From positions 682,001-746,000 of the forward strand of contig NZ_AP017560.1 in the NCBI RefSeq assembly GCF_003967015.1: a stretch of 64,000 nt of DNA. Reading direction: 5' to 3'. Shown here piece after piece: positions 23,880 to 32,773 of the stretch. How positions within the stretch are numbered: the first letter of the stretch is position 1; each line of letters opens with the position of its first letter. Both the position numbers and the translations under genes were made by a program. This DNA comes from Pseudanabaena sp. ABRG5-3 (GTDB taxonomy: Bacteria; Cyanobacteriota; Cyanobacteriia; Pseudanabaenales; Pseudanabaenaceae). A model generated the notes under the pieces. That model was not told the origin of the DNA. It did no database searches and was given only the letters and a program-made list of their open reading frames with translations.

Positions 23880-24090
23880 TAACAAAAAATAACGCTTTGC
23901 GATCGCGATCGGCAGTTTGTGGCTAGAAGAGGCGATCGCATCTAAAATCTAAAATATTATCAAAAGTAGGTGAATAACATCTATGAAACTAGGTCGTATT
24001 GTTGTTAATCCTAAACGGATGGATGGACAGCCCTGTATTCGCAGCCTCGGCATTACAGTCCGTCGATTAATGGAACTACTAGCAATCTAA
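23880..24090 (+). pseudogene. Decayed DUF29 and DUF433 fragments
   Basis: 23880-23940 resembles the DUF29 stub (CAATTTGTGGCTAGAAGAGG-like, with missing bases). 23983-24090 is a 35-codon DUF433 5' fragment (MKLGRIVVNPKRMDGQPCIR) with an early TAA. The 20 bases before its ATG also match those before the intact DUF433 gene at 21353, so this is a third duplicated segment. Confidence 0.75.
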
Positions 24091-24181
24091 AGCGATCGCC
24101 TCTGCTGATTGTGCCACCTTCTTATTGATATATAGTGGTAAATATAGCGATCGCCGAATTAAAGGAAAATTAAGGATAACT

Positions 24182-24880
24182 ATGTCAGGACATATCCTAC
24201 TTGTGGATGATGAACCCGGTCTCAGAGAAGCCGTACAAGCCTATCTCGAAGACAGTGGCTTTGCGGTGCAGGTTGCTAATAACGCAAGGGATGCGTGGCA
24301 ACTGCTGGAGCAAACTACGCCAGATTTGGTAATTTCAGACATCATGATGCCGCAGGTAAGTGGGTATGAATTCCTGAAGCAAATGCGTGAGGATGTTAGG
24401 TTTTTAAATTTGCCCGTTGTATTTTTAACTGCTAAGGGCATGACCAAGGATCGCATCGAAGGCTATAACGCTGGTTGTGATGCCTACCTATCGAAACCCT
24501 TTGACCCCGATGAGCTAGTAGCGATCGCTGAGAATTTAATTGCCCGTCGCGCCATGCAAGCCGTCACGGCAAATAGCAACACCTCAGAAATAACGGACTT
24601 AGCTGGACAACTGGCGGAAATCAAGGCACTCCTCAAGCAAAAGCCTGCTATTAACGTCACGCCGCCACCGATCAAAATTGAATTTACGCCTCGCGAACAA
24701 AGTGTGTTAGAGCTTGTAGTTGAAGGCTTAATGAATAAAGAAATTGCTAAGCGTCTGGGTACAACCATTCGTAATGTTGAGAAATATGTCAGCCGATTAT
24801 TTAGCAAAACAGGTACAAGTAGTCGCACTGAATTAGTGCGATATGCGCTGCAACATGGTTTGATTGATTCCTACTCTTAA
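24182..24880 (+). CDS. Response regulator, receiver plus LuxR/NarL-type HTH
   Basis: 232 aa from ATG 24182 (an upstream TTG in frame is less likely). Receiver about 1-120: LLVDDEPG (acidic pair), VISDIMMPQ (phospho-Asp about 54), VVFLTAKG (Thr) and YLSKPFDPDEL (Lys). Linker about 120-165. C-terminal HTH about 170-230: FTPREQSVLELVVEGLMNKE (typical TPRE...G--N-EIA) and NVEKYVSRLF. DNA-binding regulator of the NarL class, similar to Ycf29-type cyanobacterial regulators. No cognate kinase adjacent. Confidence 0.88.
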   Translation: MSGHILLVDDEPGLREAVQAYLEDSGFAVQVANNARDAWQLLEQTTPDLVISDIMMPQVSGYEFLKQMREDVRFLNLPVVFLTAKGMTKDRIEGYNAGCDAYLSKPFDPDELVAIAENLIARRAMQAVTANSNTSEITDLAGQLAEIKALLKQKPAINVTPPPIKIEFTPREQSVLELVVEGLMNKEIAKRLGTTIRNVEKYVSRLFSKTGTSSRTELVRYALQHGLIDSYS

Positions 24881-24914
24881 AAAAAGAAGCAGCCCTATGG
24901 GCTGCTTCTTTTTT
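24880..24914 (+). terminator. Terminator of the response regulator
   Basis: AAAAAAGAAGCAGCCC, TAT loop, GGGCTGCTTCTTTTTT: 16-bp stem with T-run, beginning at the last base of the stop codon. Confidence 0.9.
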
Positions 24915-25020
24915 CTGGGTTATCCAATAACATTTTCTGAGAAATTTCCAATCTAAAATACATTGCTATTAGATAGTTAGCTCAATCGTGGATATGGCTT
25001 AGTTATAGCTAGTGAATTAC

Positions 25021-25057
25021 AGGTTGATTTCCCTGCCTTCGGAGGGGAAATCAACCT
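25021..25057. repeat. Hairpin in the adenylate cyclase leader
   Basis: AGGTTGATTTCCCT pairs with AGGGGAAATCAACCT with a single bulge, 63 bases before the ATG. It is likely transcribed in the 5' leader and could affect translation or stability. Confidence 0.6.
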
Positions 25058-25119
25058 ATGTACCTCGCGTGCTTGAAAAGCTCTATATATTCACGATTGC
25101 AAAACAAGTGTTGGTGAAT

Positions 25120-27246
25120 ATGCAATGGTTTAAATTCAACTGGTTAAGTATCAAATCAAAACTGATTGTAATGTTGCTGACGGTTAGCAGTAGCTCGATT
25201 GTGGTGACTGCCTATCTGGGCTACCAAAGCGGTAAGTCTAATCTGACCGATCGCGCCTTTAATCAGCTAACCAGCGTCAGAGCTTCTAAGGCTTATCAAA
25301 TTGAGTCCTATTTCAAAACAATTCGCAATCACATTCAAACCCTCAGTAACGATCCGTCTGTGGGCTTGGCTTTGACGGAATTTACTAATGCCTATCGTCA
25401 GCTTGACACGGTGAACTTACCAGCCGATGCTTCCACAAAAATTAATAGCTATTATCAAAATGAATTTCTACCTAAATTAGCGAAAACAGAGCAGGGTTCC
25501 CCCGTTCTCAATTCCTTTTTACCAGAATCCATTGCCAGTAATTATCTGCAATATCACTACATCGCCGCAAATAGTAATGCGATCGGCAAAAAGCATCTCT
25601 TAGACAAAGCCAATGATGGCAGTGAATATAGCCGCCGCCACGATCGCTACCATCCCATATTTCGGAACATCATTGAGAAGTTTGGCTATTACGATCTGTT
25701 TCTAATCGATCCTGAAGGTCGAATCGTTTATACCGTTTATAAAGAGACAGATTTTGCTACTAGTTTAACCATTGGCGCGTATAACGATAGCAACTTGGCG
25801 CGATTGTTCGCATCGGTGCGGCGCTCTAAGGAACGCGATTATGCGAGAATTATTGATTTTGAATCCTATGCCCCTTCCTACGGTGCGCCTGCTGCCTTTA
25901 TTGCGTCTCCCATATATATTCAAGTCAATGGACAATCGAAATTTATCGGGGTTCTAGCGATTCAGGTTCCTGCCGATGAGATTAATAATGTGATGACGGG
26001 GAATCGTAAATGGGAAAGTGATGGACTAGGCAAAAGTGGTGAGACTTATTTAGTCGGGCAGGATTATCTAATGCGATCGATTTCGCGCTTTTTAGTGGAA
26101 ACTCCAGAGGAATATCTGCAAACTCTTGCTGCATTGGGAATAAATAAGGAAACAATTAATCGCATTCGTCAATATAAGACATCGATTTTAGAACAGAAAG
26201 TACGGACTTTAGCGGCTGAGGAGGCGATAACAGGTAAGCAAGGTATTAAAACCGTGCGTGATTATCGCGATATTCCCGTGTTAAGTTCCTATGCCCCGCT
26301 ACAAATAGAAGGATTAAATTGGGCGATTCTATCGGAAATAGATTTAGCCGAAGCCTATGCGCCAATTTATGATTTTGAGCGTCAGTTATTAATTTCAGCG
26401 ACTTTGTTAATGTTGTTTGTGATTCTTTTAGCAATGGCGATGGCTTCAATATTTGTGAAACCGATTAATCAATTGATTGAGAGTACGCGGAAGGTTGCCT
26501 CTGGGCAACTAGATGCGATCGCCACTTTAGAAACCCAAGATGAATTTGGCGAATTGGCGCAGTCCTTTAACGCAATGGTGCTGAGTCTGCGCGATCAAAC
26601 CAATTTAGTAGAAGAGAAAAATCGCGAGAATGAGCAGTTATTGCTGAGCATTTTTCCTGCGGCGATCGCTAAACGGCTCAAACAAGGTGAAAAAAATATT
26701 GCCGAAAGCGTTTCTAATGTGACGGTGCTATTTTCTGATTTAACAGGCTTTTCTAAATTATCGGATTCCCTCACAGCCTATGAAATAGTCAGCATCCTCA
26801 ATGATATTGTCTCTATTTTTGATGAAACCGCCGAGCGCTATGGCATGGAGAAAATCAAAACCATTGGCGATAGCTATATGGCAGTCTGTGGCTTATCGGT
26901 TCCCTATCTTGACCATGATAAACGAGCGATCGACTTTGGCTTAGAAATGCAGGCGATCGTGCGGCGATTCAGTCAAGAGCGAAACTTTCAATTAAATATC
27001 AGTTTAGGTATCCATTCAGGAGACATCGTGGCGGGAATCGTTGGGCGCAATAAATTTATTTACGATGTCTGGGGTGACACGATTAATATTGCTAGCGCCT
27101 TGAAATCAGCCTGCTCTGAAGGTGCAATCTTAGTCTCTAATGAAATTTATAATCGTTTGAGCGATCTCTATGAGTTTACTCCCATCGCTGTTAAGGCAGA
27201 AAATGGTAAAAGTATTTTGAAAGCATGGCAACTTAAACCCAAGTAG
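25120..27246 (+). CDS. Membrane adenylate cyclase with sensor domain, HAMP and class III cyclase domain
   Basis: 708 aa from ATG 25120. TM helix about 12-35, extracytoplasmic sensor of Cache type about 40-420 (residues DLFLIDPEGRIVYTVYKETD within), second TM about 424-447, HAMP about 448-500, cyclase about 525-705. Metal Asp in VLFSDLTGFS and in KTIGDSYMAV. The purine-specificity residues are Lys (IKTIGD) and Asp (YDVWGD), the adenine pattern, not Glu/Cys of guanylate cyclases. Hence it makes cAMP in response to an external signal. Transition-state residues NIASALK follow. Upstream frame extends to 25012 but starts inside a hairpin, so I reject that start. Confidence 0.9.
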   Translation: MQWFKFNWLSIKSKLIVMLLTVSSSSIVVTAYLGYQSGKSNLTDRAFNQLTSVRASKAYQIESYFKTIRNHIQTLSNDPSVGLALTEFTNAYRQLDTVNLPADASTKINSYYQNEFLPKLAKTEQGSPVLNSFLPESIASNYLQYHYIAANSNAIGKKHLLDKANDGSEYSRRHDRYHPIFRNIIEKFGYYDLFLIDPEGRIVYTVYKETDFATSLTIGAYNDSNLARLFASVRRSKERDYARIIDFESYAPSYGAPAAFIASPIYIQVNGQSKFIGVLAIQVPADEINNVMTGNRKWESDGLGKSGETYLVGQDYLMRSISRFLVETPEEYLQTLAALGINKETINRIRQYKTSILEQKVRTLAAEEAITGKQGIKTVRDYRDIPVLSSYAPLQIEGLNWAILSEIDLAEAYAPIYDFERQLLISATLLMLFVILLAMAMASIFVKPINQLIESTRKVASGQLDAIATLETQDEFGELAQSFNAMVLSLRDQTNLVEEKNRENEQLLLSIFPAAIAKRLKQGEKNIAESVSNVTVLFSDLTGFSKLSDSLTAYEIVSILNDIVSIFDETAERYGMEKIKTIGDSYMAVCGLSVPYLDHDKRAIDFGLEMQAIVRRFSQERNFQLNISLGIHSGDIVAGIVGRNKFIYDVWGDTINIASALKSACSEGAILVSNEIYNRLSDLYEFTPIAVKAENGKSILKAWQLKPK

Positions 27247-27281
27247 ATAAACAAAATTAACGTCGTCTTAACTAACGTTTC

Positions 27282-27303
27282 TATACATATACTTATATGT
27301 ATA
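27282..27303. promoter_or_regulatory. Palindrome upstream of the HerA/toxin-like cluster
   Basis: TATACATATA, CT, TATATGTATA: 10-bp perfect arms, 131 bases before the ATG of the ATPase gene. A shorter palindrome TTTACTAGTAAA is at 27334-27345. Both are plausible operators; no regulator gene is adjacent. Confidence 0.45.
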
Positions 27304-27433
27304 CCATAGGCTTTGCGCTTTGATTTATAAATGTTTACTAGTAAATTTACTATACATAAACTTTAATGTAAGATAACCAAAAAAGTTTTAATAGTTTGCC
27401 TTAAAACAACTAATTGATAACTTAATAAGAGCT

Positions 27434-30328
27434 ATGAGGCAAACATCTAATTCTCTAAACTTCCTATTCGCTGAAAATCCACCAGATACGGCTAAAGGTT
27501 TTATCTTTGGCTTAAACATCCCCTTTTTGCCTGATTTTCTGCTCGATCATACTTTGCTAGGTAAAGAGGCAAATGAACGGATTAAGGAATATTTGCGGCG
27601 ATGGAATCAGTTTGTTTCTGGCTTGTGGCGTAGTAGTAAAGATGTTACCTATTCATTAAGGTTTGACTTTAGCCCAAATCATAAACATATTGGCACTTAT
27701 CTTCTAGGCAGATTACATACAACATCAAATAATCAACAGGGTCTTAATCAAGCCAATATTCTATTGACTAATTTAGAGAGAATGTTTAACTTTTTTGGCT
27801 TTGAAGCAACACCTCTAAGCCAAAAAGAATTAAAAGAACTTTCAGGTAATTATAACTTTCGTTACTGTTGTGAAGTATGTCAGGAAGAAGTAAATATCCC
27901 TATCAGAAATGATGTGCCAATTACAGGGGAATCAGACTCTTACAAATTAGATTTTGCAATACCTAAAGAATTTATTTATAAAGAATCTCAAAGAAAGATT
28001 TATGGAATACGTCCTTGGTGGGGTGCTGGTGGAACATTTTTAGTACCTTTTAATGCCCTTACCTCACAAGAGTCAGCCGTTAGCATTTGTATCTTATTAA
28101 GTCCAACTCAACTTGAACCTTCTGAACAACAACTCTTAGCAGAGATAGCGCGGCAGGCTGAAAGCTTAGCACAGATGCAAAGTAAAGCAATGACTTTAGG
28201 TAGTCAACAAATTAATTCATCCCAAAACAAAACTGATCCTCAGTTACGTTGGGAATCAAGATTATATGCTGCGAACTTACGAAGACTATCGCATCCTTTT
28301 TTAACTACTATTTTTTGCTTCTCAAACGATTATGATGCATGTCAACAAGTTGCTTCAGCTATCGCATCCACAATCAGAGAAGAACAAGCGTATGATCCGC
28401 CTCTAGGTGAAAGTGAGTCGATTGCATCAGGAGCAAAAGTAATTACTTTTGCTCCTCCCTCAGATTCCCATGCTTACTATGCTTACATTGCTAAGGCTTG
28501 TTCTATTCTGGACTTTACCCCGTTTCTTAGCTATGAAAAGCATCTAAAGAATCATATCGAGAAAGCTCCTCATCTTGATTTACGGAGGTTACGTTACTTG
28601 ATGGATGGAAGAGGTGCAGCCTCTGCTTTTCGTTTTCCCATTTCAGTAGAGGGTGGTGTGCCTGGCATTGTAATTAAACAACGCCCACCTGATTTTCATC
28701 CTGGGTCGAGAGATGAAACTGTCCCTGATGATGCTATTGATTTAGGTCGGTTTCATGTAGGAGGAAGAGCTTATGTCTCTAAAAACTCCTTTACAAAACA
28801 TTCTTTGATCACTGGTTTTACAGGAAGTGGCAAAAGTAACACCAGCCTATATTTATTAGATCAGTTTTGGCGAAAGTTTCAGATTCCCTTCTTAGTAATT
28901 GAGTCAGCCAAAAAGGAATATCGAGGCTTACGCAATGTTGACGTTTTTAAAAATCAATTGCGAATTTATACGTTAGGTAATGAAACAGTTTCACCTTTAC
29001 GCTTCAATCCTTTTGAACTAATACCAATGGTTAGGGTGGAAAAACATATAGCCCTTTTACAAACTTGTTTTGAAGGTGCTTTACCTATAGTTGGTCCTTT
29101 GCCTTCTGTAATTGCGGAGGCTTTGGAGATTGTCTATCGTCAGTATGGATGGCAGTTGACAGATTATGCAAGAGAAAGATCTGAAGAACCGCGATCATTT
29201 CCAGTGATGCAAGATTTTTACTCAGTAGTAGAACAAGTTATCGAAGAACGTGGCTATCAAGGAGAAGTGAAGAGTAATGTAGAGGCGGCTATCAAGGGTC
29301 GGATGAAGCCTTTGCTAATGGGTAGTAAAGGCAAGATGTTTAGTAGCCAGTTCTCCTATCCTAGTGCATATGAGTTGTTTCAATCGCCAGTAATTTTAGA
29401 GCTAAATGATCTTAATGAGTATGATAAATCTTTGATTATGATGTTCTTCTTAACTTTGTTGCGAGAGTACCGTGAACTACATCCCAGCAAAGATTTGACT
29501 CATATTACACTTATTGAAGAGGCTCATAATGTTTTAGCTAATGTAGATACTGTTAGCAATGGTAATGAGAGTCAATCAGATATTAAGGCTAAGTCTGTCC
29601 AAACCTTTTGCAATATGTTGGCAGAAGTAAGGGCTTATGGGGAAGGTTTAATAATTGCCGATCAGTCACCCGAAAAGTTAGCAAGGGATGCTATGAGAAA
29701 TACCAATGTCCAGATTTCTCATCAGTTGCGAGATGCGCGAGATCGAGAGGCGATCGCTAGTGCCATGATTATGAGCAAGGAGCAACAAGATTATTTAGGT
29801 AAGTGTAATACAGGCAGGGCTGCGTTATTTTATTCTGGTCTAGAAAAAGCCACTTTTATTGATGTGCCGATATACAAAGACCCCGTATTACATAATAATG
29901 ATAGTAAGTTACTATATGAAAATTTTTGGCAAGGCTTTTCAGATCATCTATCTCCGCATGTTTCTGACAATGAGGTGAAAGAGTATATGCAACAATTTCC
30001 TACTTTTGAGTTGGAACAAATAGACTGCTCTTTGTGTCAATACAATTGTCAATATCGCGATCAAATTTTACAGTTAGTAGAGCTTAGTAAAGAGGAGTTT
30101 GGAGATGCTTTAAGGGAGTTTATCAATGCTGACGAAGACCAGAAAGAATCTGAGTTTCAAAACCTAGTCAAGGTAATTATTAAAATTAACAATGTAAATA
30201 ATGAAACAAACTTAGATTTAGTATGGTGCTATACAAGCAATATGTGGATGAGATTTGAGAATCAATGTCTTGAAATCAAATATAAACATATTTTTTTAGA
30301 TTTAATCAATCAATATTTATTAATTTAA
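27434..30328 (+). CDS. HerA/VirB4-like ATPase (DUF87 type)
   Basis: 964 aa. A FtsK/HerA-superfamily motor: Walker A GFTGSGKSNTS near residue 459, Walker B HITLIEEAHNVL near 688, and an arginine-finger region HQLRDARDREAI near 757. The N-terminal 400 residues are not a known domain by eye; they have a small Cys motif YCCEVCQEE near 146, and the C-terminal part has CSLCQYNC near 866, so two metal sites are possible. Such ATPases pump DNA or protein or power defence complexes. First gene of a four-gene AT-rich cluster with only one HIP1 site. No NurA nuclease follows, which argues against a standard HerA-NurA pair. Confidence 0.75.
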   Translation: MRQTSNSLNFLFAENPPDTAKGFIFGLNIPFLPDFLLDHTLLGKEANERIKEYLRRWNQFVSGLWRSSKDVTYSLRFDFSPNHKHIGTYLLGRLHTTSNNQQGLNQANILLTNLERMFNFFGFEATPLSQKELKELSGNYNFRYCCEVCQEEVNIPIRNDVPITGESDSYKLDFAIPKEFIYKESQRKIYGIRPWWGAGGTFLVPFNALTSQESAVSICILLSPTQLEPSEQQLLAEIARQAESLAQMQSKAMTLGSQQINSSQNKTDPQLRWESRLYAANLRRLSHPFLTTIFCFSNDYDACQQVASAIASTIREEQAYDPPLGESESIASGAKVITFAPPSDSHAYYAYIAKACSILDFTPFLSYEKHLKNHIEKAPHLDLRRLRYLMDGRGAASAFRFPISVEGGVPGIVIKQRPPDFHPGSRDETVPDDAIDLGRFHVGGRAYVSKNSFTKHSLITGFTGSGKSNTSLYLLDQFWRKFQIPFLVIESAKKEYRGLRNVDVFKNQLRIYTLGNETVSPLRFNPFELIPMVRVEKHIALLQTCFEGALPIVGPLPSVIAEALEIVYRQYGWQLTDYARERSEEPRSFPVMQDFYSVVEQVIEERGYQGEVKSNVEAAIKGRMKPLLMGSKGKMFSSQFSYPSAYELFQSPVILELNDLNEYDKSLIMMFFLTLLREYRELHPSKDLTHITLIEEAHNVLANVDTVSNGNESQSDIKAKSVQTFCNMLAEVRAYGEGLIIADQSPEKLARDAMRNTNVQISHQLRDARDREAIASAMIMSKEQQDYLGKCNTGRAALFYSGLEKATFIDVPIYKDPVLHNNDSKLLYENFWQGFSDHLSPHVSDNEVKEYMQQFPTFELEQIDCSLCQYNCQYRDQILQLVELSKEEFGDALREFINADEDQKESEFQNLVKVIIKINNVNNETNLDLVWCYTSNMWMRFENQCLEIKYKHIFLDLINQYLLI

Positions 30329-30345
30329 TTAATTTAGAGAAAAAA

Positions 30346-31011
30346 ATGAAGCACAAAGAAACCCCCAAGACTCCTATACCTTATTTGTCAATCTCAAGTT
30401 TAATATATTGTATTATTTTTCTCTTCTTGAATATTGAATTGTGGATTAAGTTGATTTCAATTCCTATAGTTGTTTTGATGTTTTTTGTAGAAATTAAATA
30501 TTCATATAAATATTCATATAAAAAAACAATAGCTCATGCTTATCGGTGGAGTATAAGGGAAGCTTTAAGAACACAGTATCCCGATGGTATTGTTTATGTA
30601 CTAGAAAATGTTTTGCAAGAACTAAATAAATTTAATATTACGAAGCAACCATACAAAGTCCATCGTAGCTTTGAAAATGGTTCAAGCGATTATTACGGAT
30701 TTCCTAATCAATCAAATTTAAGTGCAACTATTGTTAAGGCAAAATATCTTTGTGAAGAATGGTCAAAACTTGATCAAATTCAACAGATTCAGTTTATGGA
30801 AGGTCTTTGGAATCAAATTAGAGAAGAAGATATGTGGTTAGACGATAAAGAAATCAAACTAAATAAATCCCAAATGGCTCAAGATATTTATTGGTATTCC
30901 TATGAGGAGTCAGATCACAAAAAAATGTCTGCTCAGATTAGAGATACTAAAGATTTGAGAAACTCTAGCATCAATAGAAGCAACAATAATATTGATGAAA
31001 GTGTTTGGTAG
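30346..31011 (+). CDS. Membrane protein of the HerA/toxin-like cluster
   Basis: 221 aa. Two close TM helices at residues about 12-50 (ISSLIYCIIFLFLNIEL, LISIPIVVLMFFVEI), then a cytoplasmic helical domain rich in Trp and charged residues (RWSIREALRTQYP, WSKLDQIQQIQFMEGLWNQI). No recognised family. It begins 18 bp after the ATPase stop and has the same AT-rich codon use, so it is probably co-transcribed and may anchor the ATPase at the membrane. Confidence 0.65.
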   Translation: MKHKETPKTPIPYLSISSLIYCIIFLFLNIELWIKLISIPIVVLMFFVEIKYSYKYSYKKTIAHAYRWSIREALRTQYPDGIVYVLENVLQELNKFNITKQPYKVHRSFENGSSDYYGFPNQSNLSATIVKAKYLCEEWSKLDQIQQIQFMEGLWNQIREEDMWLDDKEIKLNKSQMAQDIYWYSYEESDHKKMSAQIRDTKDLRNSSINRSNNNIDESVW

Positions 31012-31047
31012 TTTAAAAATCACCTATTAACCGAGTAAAAACTTATT

Positions 31048-32574
31048 ATGATAAATACAACTTCAAAAAACACAAATTTTTTTCTGGCAATTCAAAATCA
31101 AAGTAATTCACTAAAAGCCATATCCCTATCTCTTGACACCTGTATTTCATCAAATGACATTCCCTGTTTACAGCCCAATAATTATGATGACATCGTAGCT
31201 CAAGTCTCTCAACACCCCACCAATCCTTCAATTATTGGCTTACAGAATTGTTCTACTAACAATTGGCTAGTTAAGTTGCCCAATGGTGAAACAACGAATT
31301 TAGCAACAGGTAAAACTGTTAAACTAGAGAACCAAACTCACATTAGCTTTGGTGAAGTAAGAGCTGCTATTTTAGATGATGTCTCTTTCTATAGAATATT
31401 ATCAACTGGAGTGTTGCCAAGTGATAATTTAGAGAAGGTTGCGTCAAATAAATATCAAACGAGTACGGCTAAAAAACTGGAATCTGATAATCCAGAGAAG
31501 AAAAATAAGACTAAATTATTTGCATTTACTTCTATTATTGGTGTAGCTATATTGGCAATAGCTGGCTATTTCATATATCCATTTATTGTTAAACCTAGTC
31601 CACAAATTTCAAATATTTCTACAAATCAATTAACAACAAATCAGCCTCAAGCACCAGAAGAGACCGAAAAAGTTGGTATAGATAAGACATCATCAATCAC
31701 TAGTCAACCATACAAGCCAACAACATCTACACCAAATCTAGTCACCAATTTATCTAAAGCACAAAAAAATTGGAAAGGATACTTTGGTTCGCGAGCAGCT
31801 TATCTAGAGATGGATTCTTTTGAGTTAAGTAATGATCAAAACTCTGCTAACTTTACAGGTAAACTTACGGTCTTATTTGAAAGTTCAGACACCCAAAATC
31901 ATATTATTGAAATTAAAGGAAGTATTGAAGCCAATACTGAAGAAGTTACTTTTAGAGAATTAAAAGTTCTTCAACCTTACAAAAATAACTGGTATTTAGG
32001 CATAAATTCAGGAACTGTTTCTAACAGCTTTTTCTCTATGTCAGGCAACGGTCGGGATACACAAAGTACAAAATACACATGGTGTCTTGATCATATTGAT
32101 TCAGTAAAGAATTGCAAGCCTCCTAACAAAAACACTTCAATCGACAAAAAGCCACAAACTTCTACTAATAAGCGTAATATTCCTTTTGACACTGAGAATT
32201 ATTCAATTCCGTATGAGCCTGATGATTCTAGCAAATCTGGCAATATAGACAAGGGTAATAGCCAAAACACAGATACAACTACGATTAGTAGTTCTAATAT
32301 ACCAGTTGATGAGGCTATACAGGTAATTGAGGAAGCATATGCAAAAGAATCAAAAAAATATTCTGATTTTTTTAAATCACAGAGATCTACATTCGATCCT
32401 AAGCTAACAGTTAGTGATATAAGTTTTCTTTCTAATACTAATAGAAAAGACACAATTGATCTTATTGGTAATGTAAGATATGTTGAATATAATGGTACTC
32501 TAGTGACAAATCGATTGATCTTTACTGTTAGAAAATTTGATAATCAATTGAAGTTGATAAACATAAGAAAATGA
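31048..32574 (+). CDS. Single-pass membrane protein with FHA-like N-terminus
   Basis: 508 aa. Residues about 60-112 (GLQNCSTNNWLVKLPNGETT, then KTVKLENQTHISFGEVRAAI) look like a degenerate FHA fold of the kind found beside Ser/Thr kinases. One TM helix at about 153-178 (SIIGVAILAIAGYFIYPFIV). A Ser/Thr/Pro linker follows, then a beta-rich domain about 240-350 (WKGYFGSRAAYLEMDSFEL) and another about 425-508. The outer part would face the periplasm. Third gene of the cluster. The FHA reading is by pattern only; the usual GR and SxxH residues are not clear. Confidence 0.55.
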   Translation: MINTTSKNTNFFLAIQNQSNSLKAISLSLDTCISSNDIPCLQPNNYDDIVAQVSQHPTNPSIIGLQNCSTNNWLVKLPNGETTNLATGKTVKLENQTHISFGEVRAAILDDVSFYRILSTGVLPSDNLEKVASNKYQTSTAKKLESDNPEKKNKTKLFAFTSIIGVAILAIAGYFIYPFIVKPSPQISNISTNQLTTNQPQAPEETEKVGIDKTSSITSQPYKPTTSTPNLVTNLSKAQKNWKGYFGSRAAYLEMDSFELSNDQNSANFTGKLTVLFESSDTQNHIIEIKGSIEANTEEVTFRELKVLQPYKNNWYLGINSGTVSNSFFSMSGNGRDTQSTKYTWCLDHIDSVKNCKPPNKNTSIDKKPQTSTNKRNIPFDTENYSIPYEPDDSSKSGNIDKGNSQNTDTTTISSSNIPVDEAIQVIEEAYAKESKKYSDFFKSQRSTFDPKLTVSDISFLSNTNRKDTIDLIGNVRYVEYNGTLVTNRLIFTVRKFDNQLKLINIRK

Positions 32575-32773
32575 TTTAAAAGGAATCAAATCGTTTTGGT
32601 TTTTAGATATTTTATGCATTTATCCTTATGTGCTTTTGATGTTATTGAAATATTATTTTAGAACCTTAATTCAGTATGTATTTAAAATAATTTCTTATTC
32701 TAGATTTGATTCGATTATCCTAAAATACATGCGACACAAATTATCATAATTGTTTGATTCAGGTAAATTATTT

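Noticed and set aside
24182-27246. Response regulator and adenylate cyclase as one operon
   Set aside because: A strong intrinsic terminator (24880-24914) and a separate leader hairpin lie between them.
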